A stretch of 64,000 nt of DNA from Companilactobacillus pabuli (GCF_014058425.1 NZ_CP049366.1:1-64000); one strand, 5' to 3'; positions 46,837-56,604 are shown, counted from the stretch's first letter. Numbers and translations: made by a program. The notes: generated from the sequence alone by a model not told the origin.

Positions 46837-47943
46837 ATGATCGTTGGCGTTGTTAAAGAACAAAAACCTGGCGAAGGACGTGTGGGCGTTACACCAGAAA
46901 ATGTTCAAAAATTAGTAAATGTTGGAGCTGAAGTTTTAGTTGAAGAAAACGCAGGTATAGGTTCTGGTTTTAGCAATGAAGATTACCAAAAGGCTGGCGG
47001 ACAAATTGTTAGTCATGCAAAGACTTGGGATGCAGATCTGGTGGTTAAAGTTAAAGAACCGGATGCAGAAGAATATCAATATTTCAAGCCAAATCAAATT
47101 GTTTGGGGATTTCAACACTTGGCATCTTCTCCAGAAACAGTTAAAGCAATGATTAAGTCTAAGACAACTGCCATCGGTGGAGAAACGATTATTAAGGATA
47201 ACAAGTTGCAATTGTTAGCACCAATGAGTGCCATTGCTGGTCGTCGTTCAGTAATTATGGGAACTTATTATTTGGAAGCACAACACGAAGGAGAAGGCAT
47301 CTTGCTTTGTGGAACTCCTGAAGTCAAAGCTGGTAATGTTGTGATTCTAGGTGGTGGTAATGCTGCTGTAAATGCTGCTACGCTTGCTTTGAATATGGGA
47401 TGTCACGTAAGTATTCTCGAAGTAAAGCAAGAACGCTTGGATTGGTTAGAGAAACACTTTGCAGGACAAGATTATCAAGGAATTATTTCAAATACAGAAA
47501 ACATTGCCAAATATATTAAAAACGCCGATTTGTTCATCTCAACAGTTTTGATTCCAGGAGCTAGACCACCAAAATTAGTTACTGAAAAAATGGTTAAATC
47601 AATGAAACCTGGAAGTGTAATTGTTGATGTTGCAATTGACCAAGGGGGGACGGTAGAAACAATTGACCATCCAACTACGATTGAAGATCCAGTATTTGTG
47701 AAAGATGGGATTATTCATTACGCTGTTCCAAATCAGCCAGGGGCTGTACCAAGAACTGCAACATTGGCATTAGCTAGTGGGAATATTTCTTACTTACTGG
47801 AGATAGTTGAGAAAGGTTTGGATCAAGCTATTAAAGATGATGAGGCTTTGATGTCTGGAATTAATATTTATCAAGGAAAAGTAACTAATAAAGGTTTGGC
47901 CGATTCATTGAATTATGATTTTACAGAAATTGATGCAATTTAA
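46837..47943 (+). CDS. ald: Alanine dehydrogenase
   Basis: 368 residues. KEQKPGEGRVGVTPENV is the conserved N-terminus; the NAD-binding motif VVILGGGNAAVNAATLALNMG lies near residue 170 and DVAIDQGGTVET later. It oxidatively deaminates L-alanine to pyruvate and ammonia with NAD+ (reversible). First gene of a run ald - threonine deaminase - OPT - PqqD-like - dipeptidase on one strand with short spacing. Ribosome binding site AAGGAGG. Confidence 0.94.
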   Translation: MIVGVVKEQKPGEGRVGVTPENVQKLVNVGAEVLVEENAGIGSGFSNEDYQKAGGQIVSHAKTWDADLVVKVKEPDAEEYQYFKPNQIVWGFQHLASSPETVKAMIKSKTTAIGGETIIKDNKLQLLAPMSAIAGRRSVIMGTYYLEAQHEGEGILLCGTPEVKAGNVVILGGGNAAVNAATLALNMGCHVSILEVKQERLDWLEKHFAGQDYQGIISNTENIAKYIKNADLFISTVLIPGARPPKLVTEKMVKSMKPGSVIVDVAIDQGGTVETIDHPTTIEDPVFVKDGIIHYAVPNQPGAVPRTATLALASGNISYLLEIVEKGLDQAIKDDEALMSGINIYQGKVTNKGLADSLNYDFTEIDAI

Positions 47944-47964
47944 TAATAGGGGGTGAACGAGTTG

Positions 47965-49002
47965 ATGACTGCAGAAGATATTAAACAATCAAAAGATTTT
48001 CAAAATCCTGTTTGTATGAGAGATATTGAGGAAGCAGCTCACTCTATTCACGAAGTGGGTCGAGTCACACCACTGATTCAATCAATGTTTTTAAGCCGTA
48101 ATATAGCTCATGGGGAGGTTTACTTGAAGCTAGAAAACATGCAATTAACTGGATCATTCAAATTTAGAGGTGCTTTTAATAAAATCAATCATTTGAGTGA
48201 TGCTGAAAAAGCACGTGGTGTCATCACAGCTTCGGCCGGTAATCATGCTCAGGGAGTAGCTTTAACATCGCACCTTTTGGGAATAGACTCAGTTGTTATC
48301 ATGCCACATGGTGCTCCAATTGCTAAGCAGGAAGCAACTGCTGGATATGGTGCAAAGGTCATTCTACATGGTGATAATTTTGATGAGGCACACCAATTTA
48401 TGGAAGAAGAAGCCGAAAGAAAAGGCTATACAATCGTTGATCCATATAACGATGTTGATGTCATTGCTGGTCAAGGTTCAATTGGGTTAGAAATTCTTGA
48501 TCAAATGTGGGATGTCGATACAGTTATCGTTCCTGTCGGTGGTGGCGGATTGATTTCTGGAATTGCAACTGCTTTGAAGTCATTTAATCCTAATATTCAC
48601 ATTGTTGGAGTTCAATCAGAAAATGTTCATGGGATGACAGCATCTTATGAAGCTAATAAATTAACAACCTATAGTAAAGGCAAGACTTTGGCTGATGGAA
48701 CAGCTGTTGCTACACCTGGAGACATAACTTTCCCAATTACTAAGAACTTAGTTGATGAAATGGTTTTAGTTAATGAAGAAGAAATTGCTAAGGCTATGAA
48801 AGACTTATTACAAAGAACTAAGACAGTTGCTGAAGGAGCGGGGGCTTTACCGACAGCAGCTTTGGAAGCAAAAAAAATCGATTCAAAATGGTTAAATCAT
48901 AAAAAGGTCGTTGCTTTAGTTTCTGGTGGCAATGTTGATTTGGAACAAGTTTCTAAAAACATCGATCACTTTTTGGTAACAACTAATCATTCCGTAGGTT
49001 AG
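47965..49002 (+). CDS. Threonine ammonia-lyase (catabolic type)
   Basis: 345 residues from the ATG at 47965 (GGGGGTGA upstream). The PLP lysine is in TGSFKFRGAFNKI, the phosphate-binding loop is VGGGGLISG, and SAGNHAQGVAL follows. Length about 345 with no ACT regulatory domain points to the short degradative (TdcB-like) form rather than biosynthetic IlvA. It converts threonine to 2-oxobutyrate and ammonia. Second gene of the operon. Confidence 0.9.
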   Translation: MTAEDIKQSKDFQNPVCMRDIEEAAHSIHEVGRVTPLIQSMFLSRNIAHGEVYLKLENMQLTGSFKFRGAFNKINHLSDAEKARGVITASAGNHAQGVALTSHLLGIDSVVIMPHGAPIAKQEATAGYGAKVILHGDNFDEAHQFMEEEAERKGYTIVDPYNDVDVIAGQGSIGLEILDQMWDVDTVIVPVGGGGLISGIATALKSFNPNIHIVGVQSENVHGMTASYEANKLTTYSKGKTLADGTAVATPGDITFPITKNLVDEMVLVNEEEIAKAMKDLLQRTKTVAEGAGALPTAALEAKKIDSKWLNHKKVVALVSGGNVDLEQVSKNIDHFLVTTNHSVG

Positions 49003-49015
49003 GGGGTGTATTGAA

Positions 49016-50929
49016 ATGAAAAAGAGCCTATCGCAGTCAGCTTATGGGGGTGTTTCTGGTGAAAAATACGTTCCGTATGTGACTGATAAAGATAATCATG
49101 GTGGTAATACCATCGTTATGATTATGGGTGCAATTTTGGCAGTGATTTTCGCCGCTTCAACAGCTTATTCAGGCATGAAAGCTGGATTGACAGTTGCTGC
49201 CGGTATTCCAGGATCTATTATTGGTTCTGGGCTTGTATCAGCCTTTGCTAAAAAGAAAGGAATTTTAGGAAAGAATTTGATGCAAGGTATGTCTAGTGGT
49301 GGTGAATCTATTGCTAGTGGTATGATCTATGTTTTGCCTGCCATTATCGTTATTGGTGGACGTGTTAACTTCATCGCTGGTGTTTTAGTTGGTGCTTTGG
49401 CGGTATTATTCGCTATTGGTACGGCTTCACTAGTTCAAAATTATTTGGTAGTTGAAGAACACGGTAAACTAGTTTATCCCGAATCCATGGCGATTTCAGA
49501 AGCTTTGGTAGCCTCTGAAGCTGGTGGTGATTCATTAAAATTCATGGGTATTGGTTTTGGTATCGGTGGAATTTTAACAATGTTGACAACGCAAGTATTT
49601 GGCTGGGTCAACAGTACAATTACTTATATTGGTAATTCTTTCTATCGTTGGAAGATGTCTACTGAAGTAAATCCAATATTAGCTGGAATTGGTTTCGTTG
49701 TTGGACTAGACGTTGCTTTAACGATGTTTGCCGGATCTATTTTGTCTAACTTCGCAATTACACCATTGATTGCTAATTTTACTCAATTAGCTGGGAATCA
49801 TGCTAAGGACTGGAATGATATTGGTTTGGCAGTTAACCAAATGAATGTTGATCAAGTTGCTGGTTCATATTCTAAATATATCGGTGCCGGAATGATGCTC
49901 TGTGGTGGTATCGTTGGTGCCGTTAAGTTGATTCCAGTTATCGTTACTTCAATTAAGAAGACTTTAAATGCTAGAAATAGTTCTTCAGATGATAGGAACA
50001 TGCTAGGTATTTGGTCATTATTGATTGCTGTTATTGCTATTTTTGTAGTTGGATTCTTCATTGCTGGTAACATTGCGATGGCAATCGTTGGTGGAATCCT
50101 TTCACTTATTTTGGCATTACTATTTGTCATTGTTTCTGCTCGTTTGGCTGGTACTATTGGCTGTTCAAATGCCCCTGTATCAGGTATGACAATTGCTTCA
50201 TTAGTTATTATGACTCTGGTATTTGTAATCTTCGGTTGGACTAGCAATGCAAACAACCAAATTCTCTTGCTGTTCGGTGTATTCATTGTTACAGCCATCT
50301 CAGTTGGTGGTGCTTATATGCAAACACAAAAGGTTAACTATGTTATTGGCGGTAACAAGAATGAAATGATGAGGTACTTCATGATTGCCGCTATGATTGG
50401 TGTTATCGTTGTTGTTGGTACAACAGTAATCTTGGAGCCACAATTAAAAATTACAGGATCTAACCCACCATTTGGCATGCCACAAGCTAACTTGATTGCT
50501 ACATTGACAACCGGTATCATGTCTGGAAATCTTCCTTGGATCATGATTATCATCGGTGTTGTTATGGCTATCGTATGTTGGATGTTAGGTTTATCCATTA
50601 TGACTGTTGCTTTAGGATTCTATCTACCAATTTCCACAACTTCAATCATTTTGGTCGGTGCTTTAATTAAGCTATTAATTGAAAAAATTACGGCTGAAAA
50701 AGAGCTCAGAGACAAACGTGTTCAAAGTGGTGTCAGTCTATCATCTGGTTTAATTGCCGGTGGTTCAATTATTGGCTTGATTGGTATTATCTTGCATGTA
50801 ACAAATGTTTTAGGTGACAAGACACCAACAGGATTTGTTGGTAGCAATAATATGGGATTGATTCTCTTGGTAGTTCTAGTAATTTTAATGATTCTACCTT
50901 TAACAAATATTAAAAAAGTGAATAAATAA
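49016..50929 (+). CDS. OPT-family oligopeptide transporter
   Basis: 637 residues, about 14-16 membrane helices. AASTAYSGMKAGLTVAAGIPGSIIGSGLVSAF at residues 43-74 and EHGKLVYPESMAISEALVASE (about 145-165) are typical of the prokaryotic OPT family. Proton-coupled import of oligopeptides is the expected role, supplying substrate for the dipeptidases encoded downstream. Ribosome binding site GGGGGTG. Confidence 0.92.
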   Translation: MKKSLSQSAYGGVSGEKYVPYVTDKDNHGGNTIVMIMGAILAVIFAASTAYSGMKAGLTVAAGIPGSIIGSGLVSAFAKKKGILGKNLMQGMSSGGESIASGMIYVLPAIIVIGGRVNFIAGVLVGALAVLFAIGTASLVQNYLVVEEHGKLVYPESMAISEALVASEAGGDSLKFMGIGFGIGGILTMLTTQVFGWVNSTITYIGNSFYRWKMSTEVNPILAGIGFVVGLDVALTMFAGSILSNFAITPLIANFTQLAGNHAKDWNDIGLAVNQMNVDQVAGSYSKYIGAGMMLCGGIVGAVKLIPVIVTSIKKTLNARNSSSDDRNMLGIWSLLIAVIAIFVVGFFIAGNIAMAIVGGILSLILALLFVIVSARLAGTIGCSNAPVSGMTIASLVIMTLVFVIFGWTSNANNQILLLFGVFIVTAISVGGAYMQTQKVNYVIGGNKNEMMRYFMIAAMIGVIVVVGTTVILEPQLKITGSNPPFGMPQANLIATLTTGIMSGNLPWIMIIIGVVMAIVCWMLGLSIMTVALGFYLPISTTSIILVGALIKLLIEKITAEKELRDKRVQSGVSLSSGLIAGGSIIGLIGIILHVTNVLGDKTPTGFVGSNNMGLILLVVLVILMILPLTNIKKVNK

Positions 50930-50946
50930 ATCGAGGAGGCAGCACG

Positions 50947-51303
50947 ATGGCAAAACGTCAAGAATTAACTGAAGATGATTTAAAGACGATGGTCTTTCAA
51001 AAAAATCCAGCTGTTACTTTTAAAAGAAAAGCTGGCATTATCACAATTGTGCGTGAGCAGAATCATCCAATTCAAAACTTCTGTCGTAAGTTGCACATGC
51101 ACATTCCTGAAAAAACCTATTTAGAAATGGATGAGTACGGAAGCTTCGTATTTACGAAAATCAACGGCCATCGCAATGCCTACGAAATTGGCAAAGAATT
51201 GGCACAAAAATTTCCAGATGCCGATAAGTATCGCTATACTAGGTTGGTTTTATTCCTAAACCAAATTGAGAGTGTCGATCATTTAATAGAACGAGTATCA
51301 TAA
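50947..51303 (+). CDS. PqqD-family protein (RiPP recognition element fold), orphan
   Basis: 118 residues, soluble. The last part, LEMDEYGSFVFTKINGHRNAYEIGKELAQKFP then RLVLFLNQIES, follows the PqqD pattern of a winged helix with D.(Y/S).FVW..(I)DG. In peptide-modification systems PqqD binds a precursor peptide and a radical-SAM enzyme, but neither is here. The gene is embedded between OPT and the C69 peptidase, suggesting a role linked to peptide handling. Family assignment by pattern. Confidence 0.72.
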   Translation: MAKRQELTEDDLKTMVFQKNPAVTFKRKAGIITIVREQNHPIQNFCRKLHMHIPEKTYLEMDEYGSFVFTKINGHRNAYEIGKELAQKFPDADKYRYTRLVLFLNQIESVDHLIERVS

Positions 51304-51343
51304 TAATATAAGAATGAAAAAATTTATATTGGGGGACTTAAAA

Positions 51344-52780
51344 ATGACAGAGCTAGATCGTATTGAATCATCAGCATGTACATCAATGATGGTAGGTAAG
51401 AAAGCTTCAATGGATGGAGCCACATATATTTCCAGAAATGAAGACCGTCTTAATGCTATTTATAGAAAGCGGATTATCGTCCAACCAGCGGTTTCAGGCC
51501 GTCACGAAACTTATGTTTCACCATATAACAAAATGACAATGCCATATCCAGAAAGTGGTTATCGTTATACTTCAACACTAGATGCTGACCAAAGTACTGG
51601 TCCTAATGAAGAAGATGGCTTTAACGAAAAAAATGTTGGCCTTAGTGCAACTGAAAGTGTTTATGCTAACGAAAAAGTTTTAGCTTTTGATCCATACGTT
51701 AAAAATGGTTTGGCTGAAGATTCACTAGCAACCTTAGTTTTGCCATACATTGACTCAGCTCGTGATGGCGTTAAATATTTAGGTAAATTAGTTGCTAAAT
51801 ATGGTTCAGCTGAAGGTAATGGATTGCAATTTATTGATAAAGACGAAGTTTGGTATATGGAAGTTGTTACTGGACATCAATGGGTAGCTGTGAGAATTCC
51901 TGATGACTGTTATGCTGTAGCCGCTAATCAAGTTGCTATTCAAGACATCGACTTCAATGATCCAGACAACTATATGTGGGCTGACGGTATTCAAGAATTC
52001 GTTGAAGAACACGGACTAAACCCAGATTTTGACCGTTGGGACTTCAGACACATCTTTGGTACAAATACGGAACAAGATCATCACTACAACACACCACGTG
52101 TATGGTTTGCACAACGCTATTTGAATCCATCTGATGATACACAAGATCCCGAATCACCAGAACTTCCTTTCATTAGAAAAGCTGAAAAGAAGATTGCTGT
52201 AGAAGACATTCAATACATCTTGAAATCACATTACAATGAAACAAAATACGACCCACTAGGGAATGGTACTGAACATGAGAGAAGAACATACCGTGCTATT
52301 TCATTGTCACGTACAGCTAATTCCCACATTCTTCAAATGAGAGATTCAGACAAGAATGGTGCAGCTGGTGTTGAATGGACTGGATTCGGTGTACCTAGTT
52401 TCTGTCCACAAGTTCCATTCTTTACTAATGCTAATGATATTGACGAATCGTATAGCTACACACCAGAAAAACTCGATATGAAGAGTGCTTACTGGATGTA
52501 TGAAACATTGGCTATGGTCGTTGAAAGTCACTACAGCGAATTTACTGAACCCAACCTCGATTATCAAAAGAAATTATCAGAATGGGCTAGAAGAAAAATT
52601 GCCGAAGTAGACAAGAAGGCCGTTACAATGTCAGGTGATGCTTTGACAGATTACTTAACAGAACAAAATCACGAAATTGTCAAACACTACAATGACGAAA
52701 CAAAGGCTCATATTGCTGACTTAATTACTAAAGGTACAGAGCTAAGCAAATTAACATTTAAGATGGATCCAAATCTTTAA
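51344..52780 (+). CDS. pepD: C69-family dipeptidase (PepD type), copy 1
   Basis: 478 residues from the ATG at 51344, 8 bp after GGGGGA. The Ntn-hydrolase nucleophile is Cys12 in SSACTSMMVGKKASMDG, exposed after removal of a short propeptide. TSTLDADQSTGPNEEDGFNEKNVGLSATESV and the Arg/Asn-rich ISLSRTANSHILQM block are typical of the family. It cleaves a broad range of dipeptides in the cytosol. Last gene of the ald operon; a close paralogue lies at 54487-55905. Confidence 0.93.
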   Translation: MTELDRIESSACTSMMVGKKASMDGATYISRNEDRLNAIYRKRIIVQPAVSGRHETYVSPYNKMTMPYPESGYRYTSTLDADQSTGPNEEDGFNEKNVGLSATESVYANEKVLAFDPYVKNGLAEDSLATLVLPYIDSARDGVKYLGKLVAKYGSAEGNGLQFIDKDEVWYMEVVTGHQWVAVRIPDDCYAVAANQVAIQDIDFNDPDNYMWADGIQEFVEEHGLNPDFDRWDFRHIFGTNTEQDHHYNTPRVWFAQRYLNPSDDTQDPESPELPFIRKAEKKIAVEDIQYILKSHYNETKYDPLGNGTEHERRTYRAISLSRTANSHILQMRDSDKNGAAGVEWTGFGVPSFCPQVPFFTNANDIDESYSYTPEKLDMKSAYWMYETLAMVVESHYSEFTEPNLDYQKKLSEWARRKIAEVDKKAVTMSGDALTDYLTEQNHEIVKHYNDETKAHIADLITKGTELSKLTFKMDPNL

Positions 52781-52789
52781 AAAAGTCAA

Positions 52790-52838
52790 GAATAACGGCA
52801 AATACTCCCTAAGATTCGGGGGTGTTTGCCGTTATTTT
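52790..52838 (+). terminator. Intrinsic terminator
   Basis: AATAACGGCAAATAC pairs with GTGTTTGCCGTTATT; the inner CTCC/GGGG pairs extend the stem. Confidence 0.9.
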
Positions 52839-52918
52839 GCTAAATAGATAAAAATATTAATGAATTTACCAACCAATAATTGTAAACTTTAATTAACGAA
52901 AAATAGGGGTAAATCATC

Positions 52919-53590
52919 ATGAAAGACGTACGTTTTAAAAGTGTTTTTGATATTATCGGACCAGTAATGGTAGGGCCAAGTAGTTCTCATACTGCTGGTG
53001 CCGCTCGAATTGGAAAAGTGGTCCATGATATCTTCGGTGAAAAGCCAGATAAGATTACGATCGACTTATATGAATCCTTTGCCAAAACTTACCGCGGTCA
53101 CGGAACCGATGTAGCTATTGTTGGTGGTTTGTTAGGAATGGAACCAGATGATAGACGCTTGTCCGATTCTTTGAAAATCGCCTATGAATCGGGAATCAAG
53201 GTAGCCTTTGTGCCTAAGAGTGACAAAGTTGCTCATCCTAATACTGCCAAAATTACCCTCGTTAAGGGAGACCACGAATTATCAGTTACTGGCGTATCTA
53301 TTGGTGGTGGAAATATTCAAATTTCAGAGATCAACGGATTTAAGATGTCTTTGAGCTTAGGAACTCCAACTTATATTACAGTTCATCAAGATGTAGCTGG
53401 TATGATTGCTAAAGTTACTAATGTCTTTTCCAATTTCGATATTAATATTGGAACGATGACCGTTACTCGAGCTTCTAAAGGCGAAAAAGCCATCATGATT
53501 ATTGAGGTAGATGAACGTCGCGACCGAGAAGAGATTTTGGATAAATTGAAGTCATTGCCACATGTCGATAATGCAACGTATTTTGAATAG
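52919..53590 (+). CDS. sdaAB: L-serine dehydratase, beta subunit
   Basis: 223 residues. VGPSSSHTAGAARIGK is the conserved N-terminus of the beta subunit, and a C-terminal ACT-like domain follows (HQDVAGMIAKVTNVFSNFDINI). It forms the iron-sulfur serine dehydratase with the alpha subunit encoded 11 bp downstream; serine is converted to pyruvate and ammonia. Ribosome binding site AGGGGT. Confidence 0.95.
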   Translation: MKDVRFKSVFDIIGPVMVGPSSSHTAGAARIGKVVHDIFGEKPDKITIDLYESFAKTYRGHGTDVAIVGGLLGMEPDDRRLSDSLKIAYESGIKVAFVPKSDKVAHPNTAKITLVKGDHELSVTGVSIGGGNIQISEINGFKMSLSLGTPTYITVHQDVAGMIAKVTNVFSNFDINIGTMTVTRASKGEKAIMIIEVDERRDREEILDKLKSLPHVDNATYFE

Positions 53591-53601
53591 GGGATAAAAA
53601 G

Positions 53602-54468
53602 ATGTTTTATACAATTAAAGAACTAGTTGAAAAAAGTGCTAAATACGATTCCGTTGCTGACTTGATGGTTCAAACCGAAATGGAGAATACTAACCGAAGC
53701 AAGGAATTCATCCGTTCACAAATGGAACGTAATTTGGAAGTTATGGAACAATCGATTCAAGAAGGCGTCGCTGGAGTTAAATCCGTTACTGGTTTGACTG
53801 GTGGGGATGCTAAATTGATGAACGAGTATATCGAAAAAGGCGACTTTTTAAGTGGCGAACCGATTTTGGAAGCAGTCAGAAATGCGGTTGCTGTCAATGA
53901 GGTCAATGCCAAAATGGGTCTGATCTGTGCCACACCAACAGCCGGAAGTGCCGGAGTTTTAGCCGGAGTTTTAGTTGCTGTTAGAGACAGATTGAAAATG
54001 ACTAGAGATCAACAAGTCGACTTCTTGTTTACTGCCGGAGCTTTTGGTTTAGTAATTGCTAATAATTCATCGATTGCTGGAGCTGAAGGTGGTTGCCAGG
54101 CAGAAGTTGGATCAGCCGCAGCGATGGCTTCAGCAGCCTTAGTTTGTGCTAAAGGTGGTAGTGCTCAACAAGCAGCCGAAGCAATTTCAATTACTTTGCA
54201 AAATATGATGGGATTAGTCTGTGATCCTGTAGCTGGGCTAGTTGAAGTCCCTTGTGTTAAAAGAAATGCCCTCGGTTCTTCACAAGCGATGATTTCTGCA
54301 GATATGGCTCTAGCCGGCATTAAGAGTGTTATTCCAGTTGACGAGGTCGTTGAAGCGATGCACAAAGTTGGTCAACAAATGCCATCTATCTTCAAGGAGA
54401 CAGCTGAAGGTGGCTTAGCTACTACACCAACTGCCTTGAAGTTGAAAAAGGAAATATTTGGTGATTAA
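53602..54468 (+). CDS. sdaAA: L-serine dehydratase, alpha subunit
   Basis: 288 residues. The [4Fe-4S] cluster cysteines and active-site segments are visible in LICATPTAGSAGVLAGVL, GAEGGCQAEVGSAAAMA and MMGLVCDPVAGLVEVPC. Catalytic partner of SdaAB. The next dipeptidase gene follows with 18 bp between, making an sdaAB-sdaAA-pepD operon. Confidence 0.95.
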   Translation: MFYTIKELVEKSAKYDSVADLMVQTEMENTNRSKEFIRSQMERNLEVMEQSIQEGVAGVKSVTGLTGGDAKLMNEYIEKGDFLSGEPILEAVRNAVAVNEVNAKMGLICATPTAGSAGVLAGVLVAVRDRLKMTRDQQVDFLFTAGAFGLVIANNSSIAGAEGGCQAEVGSAAAMASAALVCAKGGSAQQAAEAISITLQNMMGLVCDPVAGLVEVPCVKRNALGSSQAMISADMALAGIKSVIPVDEVVEAMHKVGQQMPSIFKETAEGGLATTPTALKLKKEIFGD

Positions 54469-54486
54469 TTGAAGGGTGGATTAAAA

Positions 54487-55905
54487 ATGAAACAACATAA
54501 ACATGCGGCCTGTACCTCAATTATGGTCGGTAAAAAAGCAGCTCAAGACGGCTCTAATTTTATAGCTAGAAATGAAGATAATTACGTTGCTAATTGGCCT
54601 AAGAGATTTTTCGTTCAACCAGCAGTTGAAAATCGCCATGAGACTTACGTTTCTCCATACAATAAATTGACTGTTGAATTGCCTGAAAAAGCTTATCGTT
54701 ATACGAGTTCACCTGATGCTAATCAAGATGAAGGCTGGTATGAAGAAGATGGTATCAACGAGAAAAACGTTGGGATGAGTGCCACCGAGAGTGTTTTTGC
54801 TAATGAATTGGTTTTAGCTTATGATCCTTTGATTCCTGAGGGAGTGGCTGAAGATTCAATGACGACACTAGTTTTGCCATACATTGATTCCGCTCGCCAA
54901 GGAGTCGAGTATTTAGGTAATTTAATTGAAAAATATGGCTCAGCTGAAGGTAACGGCGTGCAATTCTTTGATCAAAATGAAATTTGGTATGTTGAATTAG
55001 CAACCGGTCATCATTGGGTAGCGATTAGGATCCCTGACGATAGTTATGCCGTAGCCGCTAATCAAATTGGAATTGAAGAAATCGACTTTAATGATCCTGA
55101 TAATTTCATGTGGTCTAAAGGAATTCAAGAGTTCGTAGCTGATAATAATTTGAATCCTGATTTTGAAGGCTTTAATTTTAGACATATCTTTGGAACTGAT
55201 ACGAAACAAGATCGTCATTACAACACGCCGCGAGTTTGGTACGGGCAAAAAATGCTCAATCCATCGATTGAACAAGATCCAGAATCTTCAAATTTGCCAT
55301 TTTTGAGAAAACCAGAAAAGAAGATTTCGGTTGAAGATATTCAAGCAGTTTTGGCATCGCATTATGATGAAACTGAATTCGATCCAATGAGTACGGGCAA
55401 AAATAGTAAAAAGTATCGTGCCATTTCTTTATCTAGAACAGCAAATTCTCATATTCTACAATTGCCAAAAACATCAAAAACTAATGTCGGCGGTATCGAA
55501 TGGAAAGCTTTGGGAATTCCAAGTTTCAGTCCATACGTACCATTCTTCACTAATGCTAATGATATTGATGAAACTTACAGCTACGTGCCCGAGAAATTAG
55601 ATATGAAGAGCGCTTACTGGATGTATGAAACATTGGCCATGATAGTAGAAAGTCATTATACAGAGTTTGTAGAGCCTAATCTGGACTATCAAAAGAAATT
55701 AGCACAATGGGCTAGAAGAAAAATCTCCGAAGTTGAAGCAACCGCTGCTTCTAAATCAGGCGAAGAGTTGACTAATTTCTTAACGGAACAAAATCACTTG
55801 ATAGCTGAGCACTTTAATGAAACTACAAAGGAACATATTGCTGATTTGATTACTAAAGGAACTGAATTGAGTAAGTTGACTTTTAAGATGGATCCAAATC
55901 TTTAA
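54487..55905 (+). CDS. C69-family dipeptidase (PepD type), copy 2
   Basis: 472 residues from the ATG at 54487 (AAGGGTGGA upstream). The nucleophile is Cys9 in HAACTSIMVGKKAAQDG. It aligns along its whole length with the peptidase at 51344-52780, including an identical C-terminus (LSKLTFKMDPNL), so the two arose by duplication. It could supply serine-containing dipeptide products to the serine dehydratase genes it follows. Confidence 0.92.
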   Translation: MKQHKHAACTSIMVGKKAAQDGSNFIARNEDNYVANWPKRFFVQPAVENRHETYVSPYNKLTVELPEKAYRYTSSPDANQDEGWYEEDGINEKNVGMSATESVFANELVLAYDPLIPEGVAEDSMTTLVLPYIDSARQGVEYLGNLIEKYGSAEGNGVQFFDQNEIWYVELATGHHWVAIRIPDDSYAVAANQIGIEEIDFNDPDNFMWSKGIQEFVADNNLNPDFEGFNFRHIFGTDTKQDRHYNTPRVWYGQKMLNPSIEQDPESSNLPFLRKPEKKISVEDIQAVLASHYDETEFDPMSTGKNSKKYRAISLSRTANSHILQLPKTSKTNVGGIEWKALGIPSFSPYVPFFTNANDIDETYSYVPEKLDMKSAYWMYETLAMIVESHYTEFVEPNLDYQKKLAQWARRKISEVEATAASKSGEELTNFLTEQNHLIAEHFNETTKEHIADLITKGTELSKLTFKMDPNL

Positions 55906-55924
55906 TATTTTAATTGGTGTTAAG

Positions 55925-56092
55925 CTGTCGTCGTCCGTTCGGTCCTGAAAAACGCTGGAGAATGTCGACACAACTTGAAACCAATCCCAAAATCGGGGAT
56001 TGTTTCCAAGATTGGTCTTGTCCTAAGCGATGAATCGCTAAGGACAATTTGGCGGCTGAGCATTTTTCAGGACCTCTCTCCCGACTAGATAG
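55925..56092 (+). repeat. Palindromic element, copy G (+)
   Basis: About 168 bp. Arms GGTCCTGAAAAAcGC / GCATTTTTCAGGACC, third stem CTTGAAACCAATCCC / GGGATTGTTTCCAAG, apical stem TTGTCCTAAGCGAT / ATCGCTAAGGACAA. Stem two pairs poorly in this copy. Convergent with copy H; together they duplicate the A-B unit. Confidence 0.9.
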
Positions 56093-56132
56093 TGGTTTCT
56101 ATCTTTATACAAGTTGCTTCAGAAAATTAATA

Positions 56133-56189
56133 GAAGATATTATTAGAATTGCAGTATATTGCTGCATTCTTAGTAATATCTTCTTTTTT
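56133..56189 (+). terminator. Terminator inside the G-H spacer
   Basis: GAAGATATTATTAGAA pairs with TTCTTAGTAATATCTTC (one bulge), followed by TTTTTT. Homologous to the hairpin at 20165. Confidence 0.85.
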
Positions 56190-56257
56190 ATTGATGAAAA
56201 GTAATAGAAATGTTATTCAGAAAGTATGTGTCCAACTCTATCTAAATAGAAATTGGA

Positions 56258-56427
56258 CTCTAGTCGGTAGCAAAAATCCTGTGGCGGCTCAATAGCCAAA
56301 TTATTCTTAGCAACTTGTTGCTTAGAATAAGACCGAGTTTTGAGATTTTGCGCACTTGATTTATGCAAAAGCTCAAAATCGCGTCGGCTATGTTCCAGCC
56401 AGCCACAGGATTTTTGCGGACGACGGC
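56258..56427 (-). repeat. Palindromic element, copy H (-)
   Basis: About 170 bp. Arms GCAAAAATCCTGTGGC / GCCACAGGATTTTTGC, second stem ATAGCC/GGCTAT, apical stem TTATTCTAAGCAAC / GTTGCTAAGAATAA (element orientation). The region 55906-56604 holds only copies G and H and their spacer, no gene. Confidence 0.9.
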
Positions 56428-56604
56428 ATATTTCTTATAGAAATTTTTTGCATAACTTATTAATATAACACAAATAAAACGCTTTCTCACTAAAAATCTA
56501 CTATATCATGAGCTTTTTTTACCCAAAGTGACAAAATTCAGTCTATAATAGAAATTGGGAGTTCCCTGATTGGGAATCAAAAATCAATGAAAGGTAGCGA
56601 AGGC

